From: Candidatus Butyricimonas faecavium
GTDB lineage: Bacteria > Bacteroidota > Bacteroidia > Bacteroidales > Marinifilaceae
NCBI GenBank assembly: GCA_944321125.1
Contig: CALUKD010000007.1
Coordinates: 1-64,000 of the forward strand
Length of the DNA: 64,000 nt
Direction of reading: 5' to 3'
In this document: positions 10,318 through 18,854 of the stretch, piece by piece
Position numbering within the stretch: position 1 is the first letter of the stretch
How the letters are laid out: each line of letters begins with the position of its first letter
The notes under the pieces: generated by a model
What the model was told of the DNA's origin: nothing
The model's database searches: none
The model's input: only the letters and a program-made list of their open reading frames with translations
Made by a program: the position numbers and the translations under genes

Positions 10318-12822
10318 ATGGGAAAAGAAGATACAAGACGACTAAAACAGATCATGACTTCGGCAGGCGAGGAAGCAAAGCGACTGGGGAATTCTAAAAT
10401 TTACCCGGAGCATTTGTTTTTGGGATTGTTGAAGTTGAGAAGTGGAAGGGCGATTGATATATTGATGTCTTTAGGGTTGGATTTTTACGAGGTGAAAGAT
10501 AAGATAGAGCAACGCCTGGAGGGGAAACGTTATAAATCCGATAAAGTGGAAGGTCTTGACTTCACATTAGCGGCGAATAGCGTGTTGAAGCGTGTGTCTG
10601 ACGAGGCATGGGATTTGGGGGATGATGAACTGGATTCGGAACACGTAATGCTGGCAATATTGAGGAATCAAGCTGGTTTTGTGACGAAGTTGTTTAAAAC
10701 AATGAATATAGATTACGACATCTTTAAAGAGGCCGTGCTAAAAGAAAAGATGCGGATGCAATCCGAATTTAATGACGAGGGAGATGATCCAGAAGATGGA
10801 GATGATGAAGCTTCTATGTATAATCCTTATCGTCAGGGAGGGCCTGTTTCTTCCAAATCTGATACGCCTGTGTTGGATAATTTCGGGAATGATATCACAA
10901 AGGCCGCGGAAGAGGGGGCTTTAGACCCGATCGTAGGACGTGACCGGGAGATCGAGCGTTTGGCTCAGATTCTAAGTCGTCGTAAGAAGAATAACCCGGT
11001 ACTGATTGGTGATCCGGGAGTTGGTAAATCGGCTATAGCCGAGGGACTTGCTCTGCGTATCGTTCAGAAGAAGGTATCGCGAGTGCTGTTTGACAAGCGA
11101 GTAATTTCTTTGGATATTGCTTCTATCGTGGCAGGAACAAAGTACCGCGGTCAATTCGAGGAACGGATGAAGGCGATTCTTGCCGAGTTGGCGAAGAATC
11201 GGAATATCATTCTGTTTATTGATGAGATTCATACGATTGTCGGGGCTGGAGGTTCCGGGGGTAATTTGGATGCGGCCAATATGTTGAAACCGGCATTGGC
11301 TCGTGGTGAAATTCAATGTATTGGGGCAACAACATTGGACGAGTATCGCCAAAATATAGAGAAAGACGGTGCTTTGGAGCGTCGTTTCCAAAAAGTGTTG
11401 GTAGAACCGACTTCGTTTGACGAGACGGTGGAAATATTGAATAATATTAAGTCCCGTTACGAGGATCATCATAACGTGCGTTACACGGATGAAGCGATCA
11501 AGGCTTGTGTGAAGTTAACTACCCGTTATATTTCCGATCGGGCTTTACCGGACAAGGCGATTGATGCTTTGGATGAGGCGGGATCGAGAGTACATATATC
11601 TAATATAAATGTACCACCGATTATCGAACAGTTGGAGAAGGATGTGGAAGAGGTGAAGGAGAAGAAAAAGGATGCCGTGAAACAACAGAACTTCGAGGTG
11701 GCGGCTGCTTTCCGGGATAGGGAACGACAGTTGTTGAAGCAGTTGGAAGAAGAGAAGGTAAATTGGGAACGGGATTTACAGGAAAACCGGGTGACCGTGA
11801 CAGAAGAGCATATTGCCGAGGTGGTGGCTATGATGACCGGGGTTCCAGTGAAACGTATTGCCAAGACCGAAGGGATGAAGTTGTTGCAGATGCATGATGA
11901 ATTGAGCGAGAGTGTTGTTGGGCAGAAGGAAGCGATCGAAAAGATCGTGAAGGCCATACACCGGAATCGTGCCGGGTTGAAGGATCCGAATCGACCGATC
12001 GGTTCGTTTATCTTCTTGGGACCGACAGGTGTCGGAAAGACTCAGCTGGCAAAGGTTTTAGCTCGTTATCTGTTTGATACAGAAGATGCATTGATCCGGA
12101 TTGATATGAGTGAGTACATGGAGAAATTCGCCGTGTCCCGGCTAGTGGGAGCGCCTCCGGGATACGTGGGATACGAGGAAGGTGGGCAGTTGACCGAGAA
12201 AGTACGTCGTAAACCGTATTCTGTCGTGTTGCTGGATGAGATCGAAAAGGCTCATCCGGACGTGTTTAATATTCTATTGCAATTGTTGGATGACGGGCAG
12301 TTGACAGATAGTCTGGGACGGAAAGTGGATTTCAAGAACACAATTGTGATCATGACTTCTAATATTGGTAGCCGTCAGTTGAAAGATTTCGGCCGGGGAA
12401 TCGGTTTCGGTTCTCAGAACATGGAGGGAAATAGCGAATATGCTAGGGGTGTTGTTCAGAAAGCGTTAAAGAATGCTTTTTCACCGGAGTTCTTGAATCG
12501 TATTGACGATATTATCATGTTTAATCCTTTGACGAAAGAGGATATCTACAAGATTATCGATATAGAGTTGAAGAGCCTGTTTAAACGGGTGAACGACCTC
12601 GGTTTGATGATTACGATCTCGAAAGAAGCGAAGGATTTTATTATCGAGAAAGGGTATGATCCACAGTATGGTGCCCGTCCACTGAAACGAGCTATTCAGA
12701 AATACTTAGAGGATGAATTAGCGGAGGTGATTATTAAAGGTATTGCGGAGGGAACCGAATTGGATGTCGGTTATGATAAGGAGAATGATAAGTTGATTAT
12801 TATAGAGAAAGAAAACGAATAA
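10318..12822 (+). CDS. clpC: Clp protease ATP-binding subunit ClpC
   Basis: An 834-residue Hsp100/Clp unfoldase that feeds proteins to ClpP. It has two Clp_N repeats (1-140), an acidic linker (150-165), AAA module 1 with Walker A GDPGVGKS at 231-238 and Walker B ILFIDEIH, a short middle region with a UVR-like motif (about 455-480, [15 protein letters not shown]), AAA module 2 with Walker A GPTGVGKT at 568-575, and a C-terminal D2-small domain. An IGFG loop near residue 700 fits the ClpP-docking tripeptide. The UVR-like motif and the short middle domain favour ClpC over ClpB. It is a single-gene unit with its own promoter and a strong bidirectional terminator behind it. Confidence 0.95.
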   Translation: MGKEDTRRLKQIMTSAGEEAKRLGNSKIYPEHLFLGLLKLRSGRAIDILMSLGLDFYEVKDKIEQRLEGKRYKSDKVEGLDFTLAANSVLKRVSDEAWDLGDDELDSEHVMLAILRNQAGFVTKLFKTMNIDYDIFKEAVLKEKMRMQSEFNDEGDDPEDGDDEASMYNPYRQGGPVSSKSDTPVLDNFGNDITKAAEEGALDPIVGRDREIERLAQILSRRKKNNPVLIGDPGVGKSAIAEGLALRIVQKKVSRVLFDKRVISLDIASIVAGTKYRGQFEERMKAILAELAKNRNIILFIDEIHTIVGAGGSGGNLDAANMLKPALARGEIQCIGATTLDEYRQNIEKDGALERRFQKVLVEPTSFDETVEILNNIKSRYEDHHNVRYTDEAIKACVKLTTRYISDRALPDKAIDALDEAGSRVHISNINVPPIIEQLEKDVEEVKEKKKDAVKQQNFEVAAAFRDRERQLLKQLEEEKVNWERDLQENRVTVTEEHIAEVVAMMTGVPVKRIAKTEGMKLLQMHDELSESVVGQKEAIEKIVKAIHRNRAGLKDPNRPIGSFIFLGPTGVGKTQLAKVLARYLFDTEDALIRIDMSEYMEKFAVSRLVGAPPGYVGYEEGGQLTEKVRRKPYSVVLLDEIEKAHPDVFNILLQLLDDGQLTDSLGRKVDFKNTIVIMTSNIGSRQLKDFGRGIGFGSQNMEGNSEYARGVVQKALKNAFSPEFLNRIDDIIMFNPLTKEDIYKIIDIELKSLFKRVNDLGLMITISKEAKDFIIEKGYDPQYGARPLKRAIQKYLEDELAEVIIKGIAEGTELDVGYDKENDKLIIIEKENE

Positions 12823-12843
12823 ACGTAAAATAGTTTTATAAGT

Positions 12844-12887
12844 AAATAGCCGATTGTACTAAAAGCTTACAATCGGCTATTTCTTTT
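12844..12887. terminator. Bidirectional terminator between clpC and the convergent peptidase
   Basis: A perfect 15-bp stem, AAATAGCCGATTGTA (12844-12858) with TACAATCGGCTATTT (12868-12882), has a 9-nt loop and is followed by TTTCTTTT on the plus strand. It lies between two convergent stop codons. Confidence 0.85.
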
Positions 12888-12900
12888 GAAGTAAGAAGAT

Positions 12901-14892
12901 TTATTTTTTTATTACTTTCTGTAAAGCATGAATCATGGGTTCCACGCTGAGGTTGTTGCCCGTGGCTTGGATCATCCATTCGTTGGGAGTTAGACGGCCT
13001 AGGCGGTAAATGCGGTCAACTTCTTGTGCGAAATTCTTGCCGTTGAGATAATCTTCCAGTTGGAATTCGATGATTTGACCGAAGGCATAAGCTGACAAGT
13101 ACAGCGGGTAGCTGATCATGTGGGAATAAATCGCTAAAACCGTTTCGTCTTTTTTTCCGAAGACGGGGGCATAGTATTTATTCCATATTTCTTTTGATAA
13201 GTTGATCGTGGCTTCTTTTAGCTGTTCGGCTGTTGCATTCGGGTTCGCATATAACCATTCCCAGATGGAGATATCGAGCATGGAAACACCCATGATTTCG
13301 TACAGGCTCCAGAATTTATCAAGAATGTCCATCTTGTCTTTTTCCGGGTCATTGTTTTCGATGCCTAGTAATTGCAGATCCCGTTTTTGGAACACAAAAG
13401 CAAGTGCTTCAGTGAAAGCCGTGTTCGGAACTCCGGCCATCATGAAATTGTCTACATTGTACATGGAGATGGTTTGTTCCACGTTGTGACCGAATTCGTG
13501 AACGGCGATATTGTATCCCTTGTAATTCATTCCTTCTGCCGGGATTCGTGTGCGGAGGTGTGATTGTTGGCCTTTCATGGCGGCTCCCCATGCATGTCCT
13601 GAACCTCTGGCAGCATCTACGGCTATTTTATCACAAATTTCATTTGCTCTTTCGGGGGTAAAACCCAGATGCGTAAGTAGGGAGGGAAGGCCAGCCTTTA
13701 AGGCCTCTGCGTTCGGGTAAAGTTTTTGTATCTGGGCATCCAGTTTGGTTTCATCCAGATTACTGCGGGGTTTAAATCCATCGTACCAGATGTCATAAGC
13801 TTCTAGTTTGCGGCCTAGACGTTTGGAAATAATCTTGCCGACTTCTTTTAATTCCGGAGAAGTGAGGAATTGGGAGAAAAGAGCTTTTACGTCTTCTACC
13901 GATACTTCCATTTCTCCTGAAAATTTCCGTTCGATGAAATTCTTCCCGGCGTAAGGGTCGATGGCTTTCATGGCGTGAAAGTTGTTCAACATACGTTGAT
14001 AACGTTCTGTTGCCTCCGGGGTTCCCGTTACGGTTTGGCCGTTTTGGGTGAGTGTGTTGGTGTAAGGATTCCAGTCGTAAGCTCCGGAATTGATGACTTG
14101 TACGGGGATTTCTTGCGAGATAATCCGTTTCATGACTTCATAAACGGTGCGTTGCTTGTCCACCCCTTCTTTTCCTTTGTTGTAGTTGGCCTTGATTTCG
14201 TCTCTTAAATTCCAATGAGTAAGTAGAATTTTATCTTCAGGGAAGAGTTTTTGCCCTTTGGCGTTTAGCACATGACCCATGTAAATGTTGTAACTTGAAA
14301 TATACACGTCTGCATCACTTTCCGCTTTCACACCAGCTTGAATTAGTTCTGCCGGAACCCGTTGGGTAAATACGTCTCCGAGACGAGCATAGGCCCAAGC
14401 CATGCGGTCGTTACCTAGTTTTTCTTTGTCCTGCAAAGGTACTTCCGGGAAGTTGAGGGCAATGATGAAGCCGATTTTATTGTTGTAAAAATCGTTAATC
14501 AAGTGAGAACCGGGACTATAAGCACCGAACATGGGATCTATGTCATGAAGAGGGCCGTTGTCTTGATGCAAGTTTAATTGAAGTTGGAGCGTGATTTCGT
14601 TAAAATGTCCCCATAAAGCCTCGAAGTAATGACTTACCTTTTGGAATACCTGTTGTTTCTGTTCCGGGTCGGCGATATAATTCTTCACGCAAAATTCTTG
14701 GAATTCGGAATCCGTACCATCTTGTGGTTGCCAAAGGTGAGCGACTTGTCGTACTCCGGTTTCAATGGCGATTGTGTTAGTAACTCCTTTTGCCTGAATG
14801 TCGGTAATGGTGGCTTGAATTGTTTTCTCCGGGATAGCGGCTTTCGTCAAGAATCCCGAGAATAGACATACCAATAATAACGAGTGTTTCAT
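12901..14892 (-). CDS. Secreted zinc metallopeptidase (HEXXH, M3-like)
   Basis: A 663-residue protein with an N-terminal signal peptide (LLLVCLFSGFLTKAA, cleavage near residue 19). The zinc site is HEFGH at 465-469, with a downstream Glu495 in FTEALAFVF as probable third ligand, a spacing seen in oligopeptidase-type gluzincins. The protein is mostly helical, as expected for M3/M2-like folds that enclose peptides in a channel. I infer periplasmic degradation of oligopeptides; the exact family is not certain. The gene is read in the same direction as the GNAT gene 58 nt upstream, with two overlapping hairpins between them. Confidence 0.8.
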   Translation of the reverse strand: MKHSLLLVCLFSGFLTKAAIPEKTIQATITDIQAKGVTNTIAIETGVRQVAHLWQPQDGTDSEFQEFCVKNYIADPEQKQQVFQKVSHYFEALWGHFNEITLQLQLNLHQDNGPLHDIDPMFGAYSPGSHLINDFYNNKIGFIIALNFPEVPLQDKEKLGNDRMAWAYARLGDVFTQRVPAELIQAGVKAESDADVYISSYNIYMGHVLNAKGQKLFPEDKILLTHWNLRDEIKANYNKGKEGVDKQRTVYEVMKRIISQEIPVQVINSGAYDWNPYTNTLTQNGQTVTGTPEATERYQRMLNNFHAMKAIDPYAGKNFIERKFSGEMEVSVEDVKALFSQFLTSPELKEVGKIISKRLGRKLEAYDIWYDGFKPRSNLDETKLDAQIQKLYPNAEALKAGLPSLLTHLGFTPERANEICDKIAVDAARGSGHAWGAAMKGQQSHLRTRIPAEGMNYKGYNIAVHEFGHNVEQTISMYNVDNFMMAGVPNTAFTEALAFVFQKRDLQLLGIENNDPEKDKMDILDKFWSLYEIMGVSMLDISIWEWLYANPNATAEQLKEATINLSKEIWNKYYAPVFGKKDETVLAIYSHMISYPLYLSAYAFGQIIEFQLEDYLNGKNFAQEVDRIYRLGRLTPNEWMIQATGNNLSVEPMIHALQKVIKK

Positions 14893-14898
14893 AATCGT

Positions 14899-14942
14899 CT
14901 CAAGTTTAGAAACTTGAGGGGCTGTAATTTTTACAGCCCCTC
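14899..14942 (-). promoter_or_regulatory. Two overlapping hairpins between GNAT and peptidase genes
   Basis: On the minus strand a 12-bp stem (14942-14931 with 14927-14916, loop of 3) is followed by an 8-bp stem (14918-14911 with 14906-14899). They share bases 14916-14918 and cannot both form completely. The second one ends about 7 nt before the peptidase start codon. No T-run follows, so this could be an attenuator-like or translation-gating element rather than a simple terminator. Confidence 0.5.
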
Positions 14943-14950
14943 GATTTGGT

Positions 14951-15472
14951 TTATTGATTTAGTAGTTGGAAATATACAATGTCTTCCCATCCGTTTCCCC
15001 GGCGAAGCCAATTTTTTCGGTATCCGGTCTGTACGAAACCGAGTTTTTCGAAAAGTTTACGGCTGCCAATGTTGCCGCTGGGTACGCTACTGTAAATCTG
15101 GTTCAGTCCTAATGTTTCGAAGCAGTAGTCGATCATCAAGCGGATAGCAGCTGTTGCGTAGCCTTGTTTTTGGTTTTCAGTATTGTGAATCATAATTCCA
15201 ATACCGGCACGTTGATGGTATGGATCGAAATCATAGAGGTCAACTAAGCCGATCCGGGCATTCGTATCCACTCTTTCAATCATTAAGCGGAGTTGCTTTG
15301 TGGTATATATATCCAGATGACAAGTTTCGATGTATTTCTTTAACGTGAATAGGGAGAAGGGGGTAAGGGTGTCACTGACTTCCCATAAATCCATATCGTT
15401 TTCCCATTGATACAGACATTCTAAGTCTTCAGGTTCTAAAGCTCTTAAGCGAATGATGTCATCGTTTATCAT
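14951..15472 (-). CDS. GNAT-family N-acetyltransferase
   Basis: A 173-residue enzyme of the GNAT fold (RimJ/SpeG-like) that transfers acetyl from acetyl-CoA to an amine. It opens with the typical DIIRLRALEPEDLECLYQWENDMDLW and carries the acetyl-CoA motif QKQGYATAAIRLMIDYCF near residues 103-120, followed by the conserved VPSGNIGSRKLFEKLGF (about 130-146). The substrate could be a polyamine, a ribosomal protein or an antibiotic; nothing in the context decides. It stands upstream of the peptidase gene on the same strand and has a minus-strand -7 element (TATATTTG, 15529-15522). Confidence 0.88.
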   Translation of the reverse strand: MINDDIIRLRALEPEDLECLYQWENDMDLWEVSDTLTPFSLFTLKKYIETCHLDIYTTKQLRLMIERVDTNARIGLVDLYDFDPYHQRAGIGIMIHNTENQKQGYATAAIRLMIDYCFETLGLNQIYSSVPSGNIGSRKLFEKLGFVQTGYRKNWLRRGNGWEDIVYFQLLNQ

Positions 15473-15521
15473 AGTTGCTGTTTTATATTTTTTTCGAATA
15501 AATAGTATTATTTGTCGCTTT

Positions 15522-15529
15522 CAAATATA
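15522..15529 (-). promoter_or_regulatory. Promoter -7 element (TATATTTG) for the GNAT gene
   Basis: An exact TAnnTTTG match on the minus strand, 50 nt before the GNAT start codon. The -33 TTTG is not evident. Confidence 0.55.
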
Positions 15530-15604
15530 ACACTTTTTGGTATTAGTTGGTGTTAACTAGGAGAAAAAAATAGGTAGGGAGATGAATCTTGCCACTTTTA
15601 AAGC

Positions 15605-15612
15605 TATCTTTG
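15605..15612 (+). promoter_or_regulatory. Promoter -7 element of miaA (TATCTTTG)
   Basis: An exact TAnnTTTG match lies 41 nt before the miaA start codon, in the divergent gap with the GNAT gene. Confidence 0.6.
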
Positions 15613-15652
15613 TAACGGGAAAATAAACAAGTAGCATCATAGAGCAATATTC

Positions 15653-16576
15653 ATGTATAATTTACTGACCATCTTGGGGGCTACGGCCACGGGGAAAACC
15701 TCTTTAGCGGTACGTTTAGCCGCAGATTTAAAAGGAGAAATTATTTCAGCCGATTCAAGACAAATCTATCGGGGGATGGATCTTGGTACCGGGAAAGATT
15801 TGGATGAATACGTTTACGAGGGGAAACTTGTGCCTTATCATTTGATTGATATTGCAGATGCCGGATTCCGTTTTAATTTGTTTATGTATCAGCAGGAATT
15901 TTTGAACGTATGGAGGGACTGTGAACGTAGGGGTGTTTTTCCTGTTTTGTGTGGGGGAAGCGGTTTATATGTGGAGTCTATACTGAAAGCTTACCGGATG
16001 ACTCCTGTTCCGGAAAATCCCGAGTTGCGGGGACGTTTGGCTCATAAGTCTTTATCTGAATTATCTGATATATTGGCTTCTTATCGTTCATTACATAATA
16101 CTACGGATACAGACACGGTGAAGCGGGCTATCCGGGCTATCGAGATTGCCGAATATTATAAAACTCATGAACCGGAAGAAGGAGAGTTTCCGGAAGTGAA
16201 ATCCTTGATTGTTGGAGTGTTGTTTGACCGGGAAACGCGCAGGAAGCGAATAACAGAACGTTTGCATGCTCGTTTACAGGCAGGTATGGTTGATGAGGTG
16301 AAGGGATTACTTGAAAAGGGAATAAAGCCAGAAGATTTGATCTATTACGGGTTGGAGTATAAGTACCTAACTTTGTATTTGACAGGAGAATTGAAGTATG
16401 ACGATATGGTGGAACAATTAAATATCGCTATCCATCAGTTTGCCAAACGACAAATGACATGGTTCCGTAAGATGGAACGGGATGGGTTTGACATTAAATG
16501 GCTGGATGGAAATATGCCTTTAGATGAGAAGGTTGGACAGGTGAAGGAATGGCTTGACTCGCCGAAGGCGAGCTAA
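15653..16576 (+). CDS. miaA: tRNA dimethylallyltransferase (MiaA family, short Bacteroidetes form)
   Basis: A 307-residue enzyme that adds a dimethylallyl group to A37 of tRNAs reading UNN codons. The P-loop GATATGKTS is at residues 9-17, followed by GEIISADSRQIYRGMDLGTGKD and the conserved PVLCGGSGLYVES. The MiaA signature normally reads GTAKP where this has GTGKD, so it is a divergent copy; Bacteroidetes often carry two MiaA homologues, and which one this is cannot be told here. Its stop codon overlaps that of the convergent gene (stops at 16573-16576), leaving no room for a terminator. Confidence 0.88.
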   Translation: MYNLLTILGATATGKTSLAVRLAADLKGEIISADSRQIYRGMDLGTGKDLDEYVYEGKLVPYHLIDIADAGFRFNLFMYQQEFLNVWRDCERRGVFPVLCGGSGLYVESILKAYRMTPVPENPELRGRLAHKSLSELSDILASYRSLHNTTDTDTVKRAIRAIEIAEYYKTHEPEEGEFPEVKSLIVGVLFDRETRRKRITERLHARLQAGMVDEVKGLLEKGIKPEDLIYYGLEYKYLTLYLTGELKYDDMVEQLNIAIHQFAKRQMTWFRKMERDGFDIKWLDGNMPLDEKVGQVKEWLDSPKAS

Positions 16577-17136
16577 TCATGGCAATGACAACTACAATCG
16601 TGGTCATGGTGATGTTCTTCTTCATCCTCTTTTTCTTTGAGAAGCATCTCTTCTAAATGAGGGATGGTGCCTTCTAATAAAAAAGCGTTGTCTTCGTTCT
16701 TTTCGGATTTTAAACGGTGGATGGCTATATGAATTTTTTCTTCCGGGATGTTACCGTGTAGGTTTTCGATGACAGTGGAGGCTTCCAATGCTGTGATAAA
16801 GTCTTCATGTAATAGCATATCAACGAACACATCCAAGTATTCCGAAAAATCGATAGCAGATTCCCAGCAGATGCGTAACAAATTGGCTTTTCCGCTACTA
16901 CCGGAGGCGTTGATCAATTTATCCATTAAGACCGTTTTGAAGTCGGATTCTTTTACGTCCGAGAGTAAGGCTGTGAGATTGGTAATGATATTCGTGTCTT
17001 GACTTTGTAGCAGGATGTCCAGTAATTCAGGGACGATGGAAATGTCACCTTCTTGTTTAATTTGTTCGATAGCACCTCTAACGATGTCCATGTCTTTGCT
17101 GGACAACTGTTTTAATATATCCTGTTTGTTTTCCAT
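16573..17136 (-). CDS. HEAT-like repeat protein with His/Cys-rich metal-binding tail
   Basis: A 187-residue, mostly helical acidic protein. Several 30-35 residue helical pairs (for example IVRGAIEQIKQEGDISIVPELLDILLQ near the start) resemble HEAT/ARM repeats. After residue about 172 it ends in a His/Asp/Cys cluster, EHHHDHDCSCHCHD, which would bind a transition metal. There is no signal peptide. The tail suggests a metal chaperone or metal-sensing scaffold, but no metal gene is adjacent (the CDF transporter is about 4 kb away). It overlaps miaA by 4 nt at the stop codons and has its own minus-strand -7 element at 17187-17180. Confidence 0.78.
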   Translation of the reverse strand: MENKQDILKQLSSKDMDIVRGAIEQIKQEGDISIVPELLDILLQSQDTNIITNLTALLSDVKESDFKTVLMDKLINASGSSGKANLLRICWESAIDFSEYLDVFVDMLLHEDFITALEASTVIENLHGNIPEEKIHIAIHRLKSEKNEDNAFLLEGTIPHLEEMLLKEKEDEEEHHHDHDCSCHCHD

Positions 17137-17149
17137 GTGTTTCTATAAT

Positions 17150-17187
17150 TTTGTATCCAACACTTCCAAGTATTGGATACAAATATA
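17150..17187 (-). promoter_or_regulatory. Promoter overlapped by an inverted repeat upstream of the HEAT-like gene
   Basis: A minus-strand TATATTTG (17187-17180) matches the -7 element and overlaps an 11-bp perfect inverted repeat (TTTGTATCCAA at 17150-17160 with TTGGATACAAA at 17173-17183). The repeat could end xerD transcription or serve as an operator. Confidence 0.5.
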
Positions 17188-17191
17188 AGGA

Positions 17192-18106
17192 TCATTTGCG
17201 GGATTTCTTTGCTCTAGGGTGGAAATTTGTGATCGTATCTCGGAGATACGAGTTATCTAGGTGTGTGTAAATTTCCGTTGTCAGAATAGATTCATGTCCC
17301 AGCATGTCTTGAACTGTGCGAATGTCTGCCCCGCCGTTTACTAAGTGTGAAGCAAATGAATGGCGAAAGGTATGGGGAGATACCACTTTATTCAAGCCAG
17401 CACGGAGTGCTGTTTCCTTGATGATATTGAATATCATTACACGCGAGAGAGACTTCCCCATCTTGTTTAAAAAGAGAATATCTTCGAATCCTCTTGCTTT
17501 TTTCATTTTGTCGCGATCTTTTTTCAAATAGCAACGGATTTCGTCTTTTGCTTTCGCTCCCAGTGGAACAATCCGTTCCTTGTTTCCTTTTCCTTCGATT
17601 TTGATGTATCCTGTCCGGAAGTTAATTTGTGATAACTTCAAATTGACAAGTTCGGATACACGCAAACCGCAAGAATATAATGTTTCGAGAATTGCTTTGT
17701 TACGTTGTCCTTCTTGTTTGGTTAGATCCACAGCGTTGATCATGGATTCAATTTCCTCGACGCTGAGAACGCTGGGAAGAGTACGTCCGATTTTTGGTGC
17801 ATCAAGCGAATTGGCCGGGTTAAGTCCGATAGCTCCATCATATAACAAATACTTGAAGAAAGATTTGATACTGGAAATACTTCTAGCTTGAGTACGAGGA
17901 GTGATCCCGGTGTCTTTCAAAGCAGAAATATACTCGTTTAATACGTCGTAGGACACTTCTTTCGGATTTAATGAGGGTGTCCGTTGTTCACAATAGGCTC
18001 CCAGCTTTCTGATGTCATTCAAATAAGCTTCCACCGAGTTGGTTGATAGTGATTTTTCTAAAATCAAATAAGTTCGAAAACTATCTATCGCTTCGTTCCA
18101 AATCAT
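17192..18106 (-). CDS. xerD: Tyrosine recombinase XerD
   Basis: A 304-residue site-specific recombinase that resolves chromosome dimers at dif with a XerC partner. It has an N-terminal SAM-like core-binding domain (1-85) and a catalytic domain with Arg149 (CGLRVSEL), Lys173/176 region (EGKGNKER), His245 and Arg248 (SPHTFRH), His271 (LGHES) and nucleophile Tyr280 (TEIYTH). It has the Xer length and an intact catalytic set, and no integrative-element genes lie beside it, so I call it the housekeeping enzyme. Bacteroidetes carry many integrase paralogues, so XerD versus XerC is slightly uncertain. Confidence 0.9.
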   Translation of the reverse strand: MIWNEAIDSFRTYLILEKSLSTNSVEAYLNDIRKLGAYCEQRTPSLNPKEVSYDVLNEYISALKDTGITPRTQARSISSIKSFFKYLLYDGAIGLNPANSLDAPKIGRTLPSVLSVEEIESMINAVDLTKQEGQRNKAILETLYSCGLRVSELVNLKLSQINFRTGYIKIEGKGNKERIVPLGAKAKDEIRCYLKKDRDKMKKARGFEDILFLNKMGKSLSRVMIFNIIKETALRAGLNKVVSPHTFRHSFASHLVNGGADIRTVQDMLGHESILTTEIYTHLDNSYLRDTITNFHPRAKKSRK

Positions 18107-18329
18107 TTTTAGCTGTGTTACAAAATAAATAATACAAATTCTAATTCACCACTTTAAACCTATCTCAAGAGTATTCTGATAGATTTTTGCCAGATAAAGG
18201 TATAAGTTTTTTCTTGGAGTTGTAACAGTTTTGTCAAGTTTAACACTCATAATTTTTATTATTAGACCTTATAATCAAAATTTAATGCCTAAATCAGGAT
18301 TGGAATGTCCGGTCTCATTGTTTTTTTGT

Positions 18330-18337
18330 TAATTTTG
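18330..18337 (+). promoter_or_regulatory. Promoter -7 element of aroQ (TAATTTTG)
   Basis: An exact TAnnTTTG match lies 21 nt before the ATG at 18359. It lies downstream of an in-frame ATG at 18305, which argues against that earlier start. Confidence 0.5.
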
Positions 18338-18358
18338 TATTCAATAAAAATGGGGAAT

Positions 18359-18772
18359 ATGAAGATATTGATTTTAAACGGTCCCAATCTTAATCTTTTG
18401 GGAATCAGGGAAAAAAATATTTACGGGGAAACTTCTTTCGAGGAGTATTTGTCGGGACTGAAAGATTTTTATACGATGGTGGAGATCGATTATTACCAGT
18501 CGAATGTGGAGGGCGAGCTTATCAATAAAATTCATGAAGTGGGATTCTCCTACGACGGGATCATTTTGAATGCAGGGGCATACACGCATACTTCGATTGC
18601 TATTGCGGATGCTATTGCGGCAGTACCCTGTCCCGTAGTCGAGGTTCATATTTCTAATACGGCAAAGCGGGAATCGTTCCGTCATGTTTCTTTCTTGACA
18701 CCTGTTTGTCGAGGAGTAATTTCCGGTTTCGGATTGAAATCTTATGAACTTGCTTTACAGTCATTTATATAA
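18359..18772 (+). CDS. aroQ: 3-dehydroquinate dehydratase, type II
   Basis: A 137-residue shikimate-pathway enzyme that removes water from 3-dehydroquinate. The start MKILILNGPNLNLLG is the classic family opening. The catalytic Tyr falls in the flexible loop (REKNIYGE), Asn in LNAGAYTHTSIA, and the His motif in VEVHISN. The frame is open upstream to an ATG at 18305, but that adds a hydrophobic stretch absent from the family, and a -7 element sits between, so ATG 18359 is preferred. It precedes pyk by 82 nt on the same strand. Confidence 0.93.
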   Translation: MKILILNGPNLNLLGIREKNIYGETSFEEYLSGLKDFYTMVEIDYYQSNVEGELINKIHEVGFSYDGIILNAGAYTHTSIAIADAIAAVPCPVVEVHISNTAKRESFRHVSFLTPVCRGVISGFGLKSYELALQSFI

Positions 18773-18854
18773 GTGTTTTGTCGTGTTGCAGGTTGGTGAG
18801 TTGTAGGTTACAAGTTGGGGGAATATGTAAAAATAACTATTATTATTTAATGAT

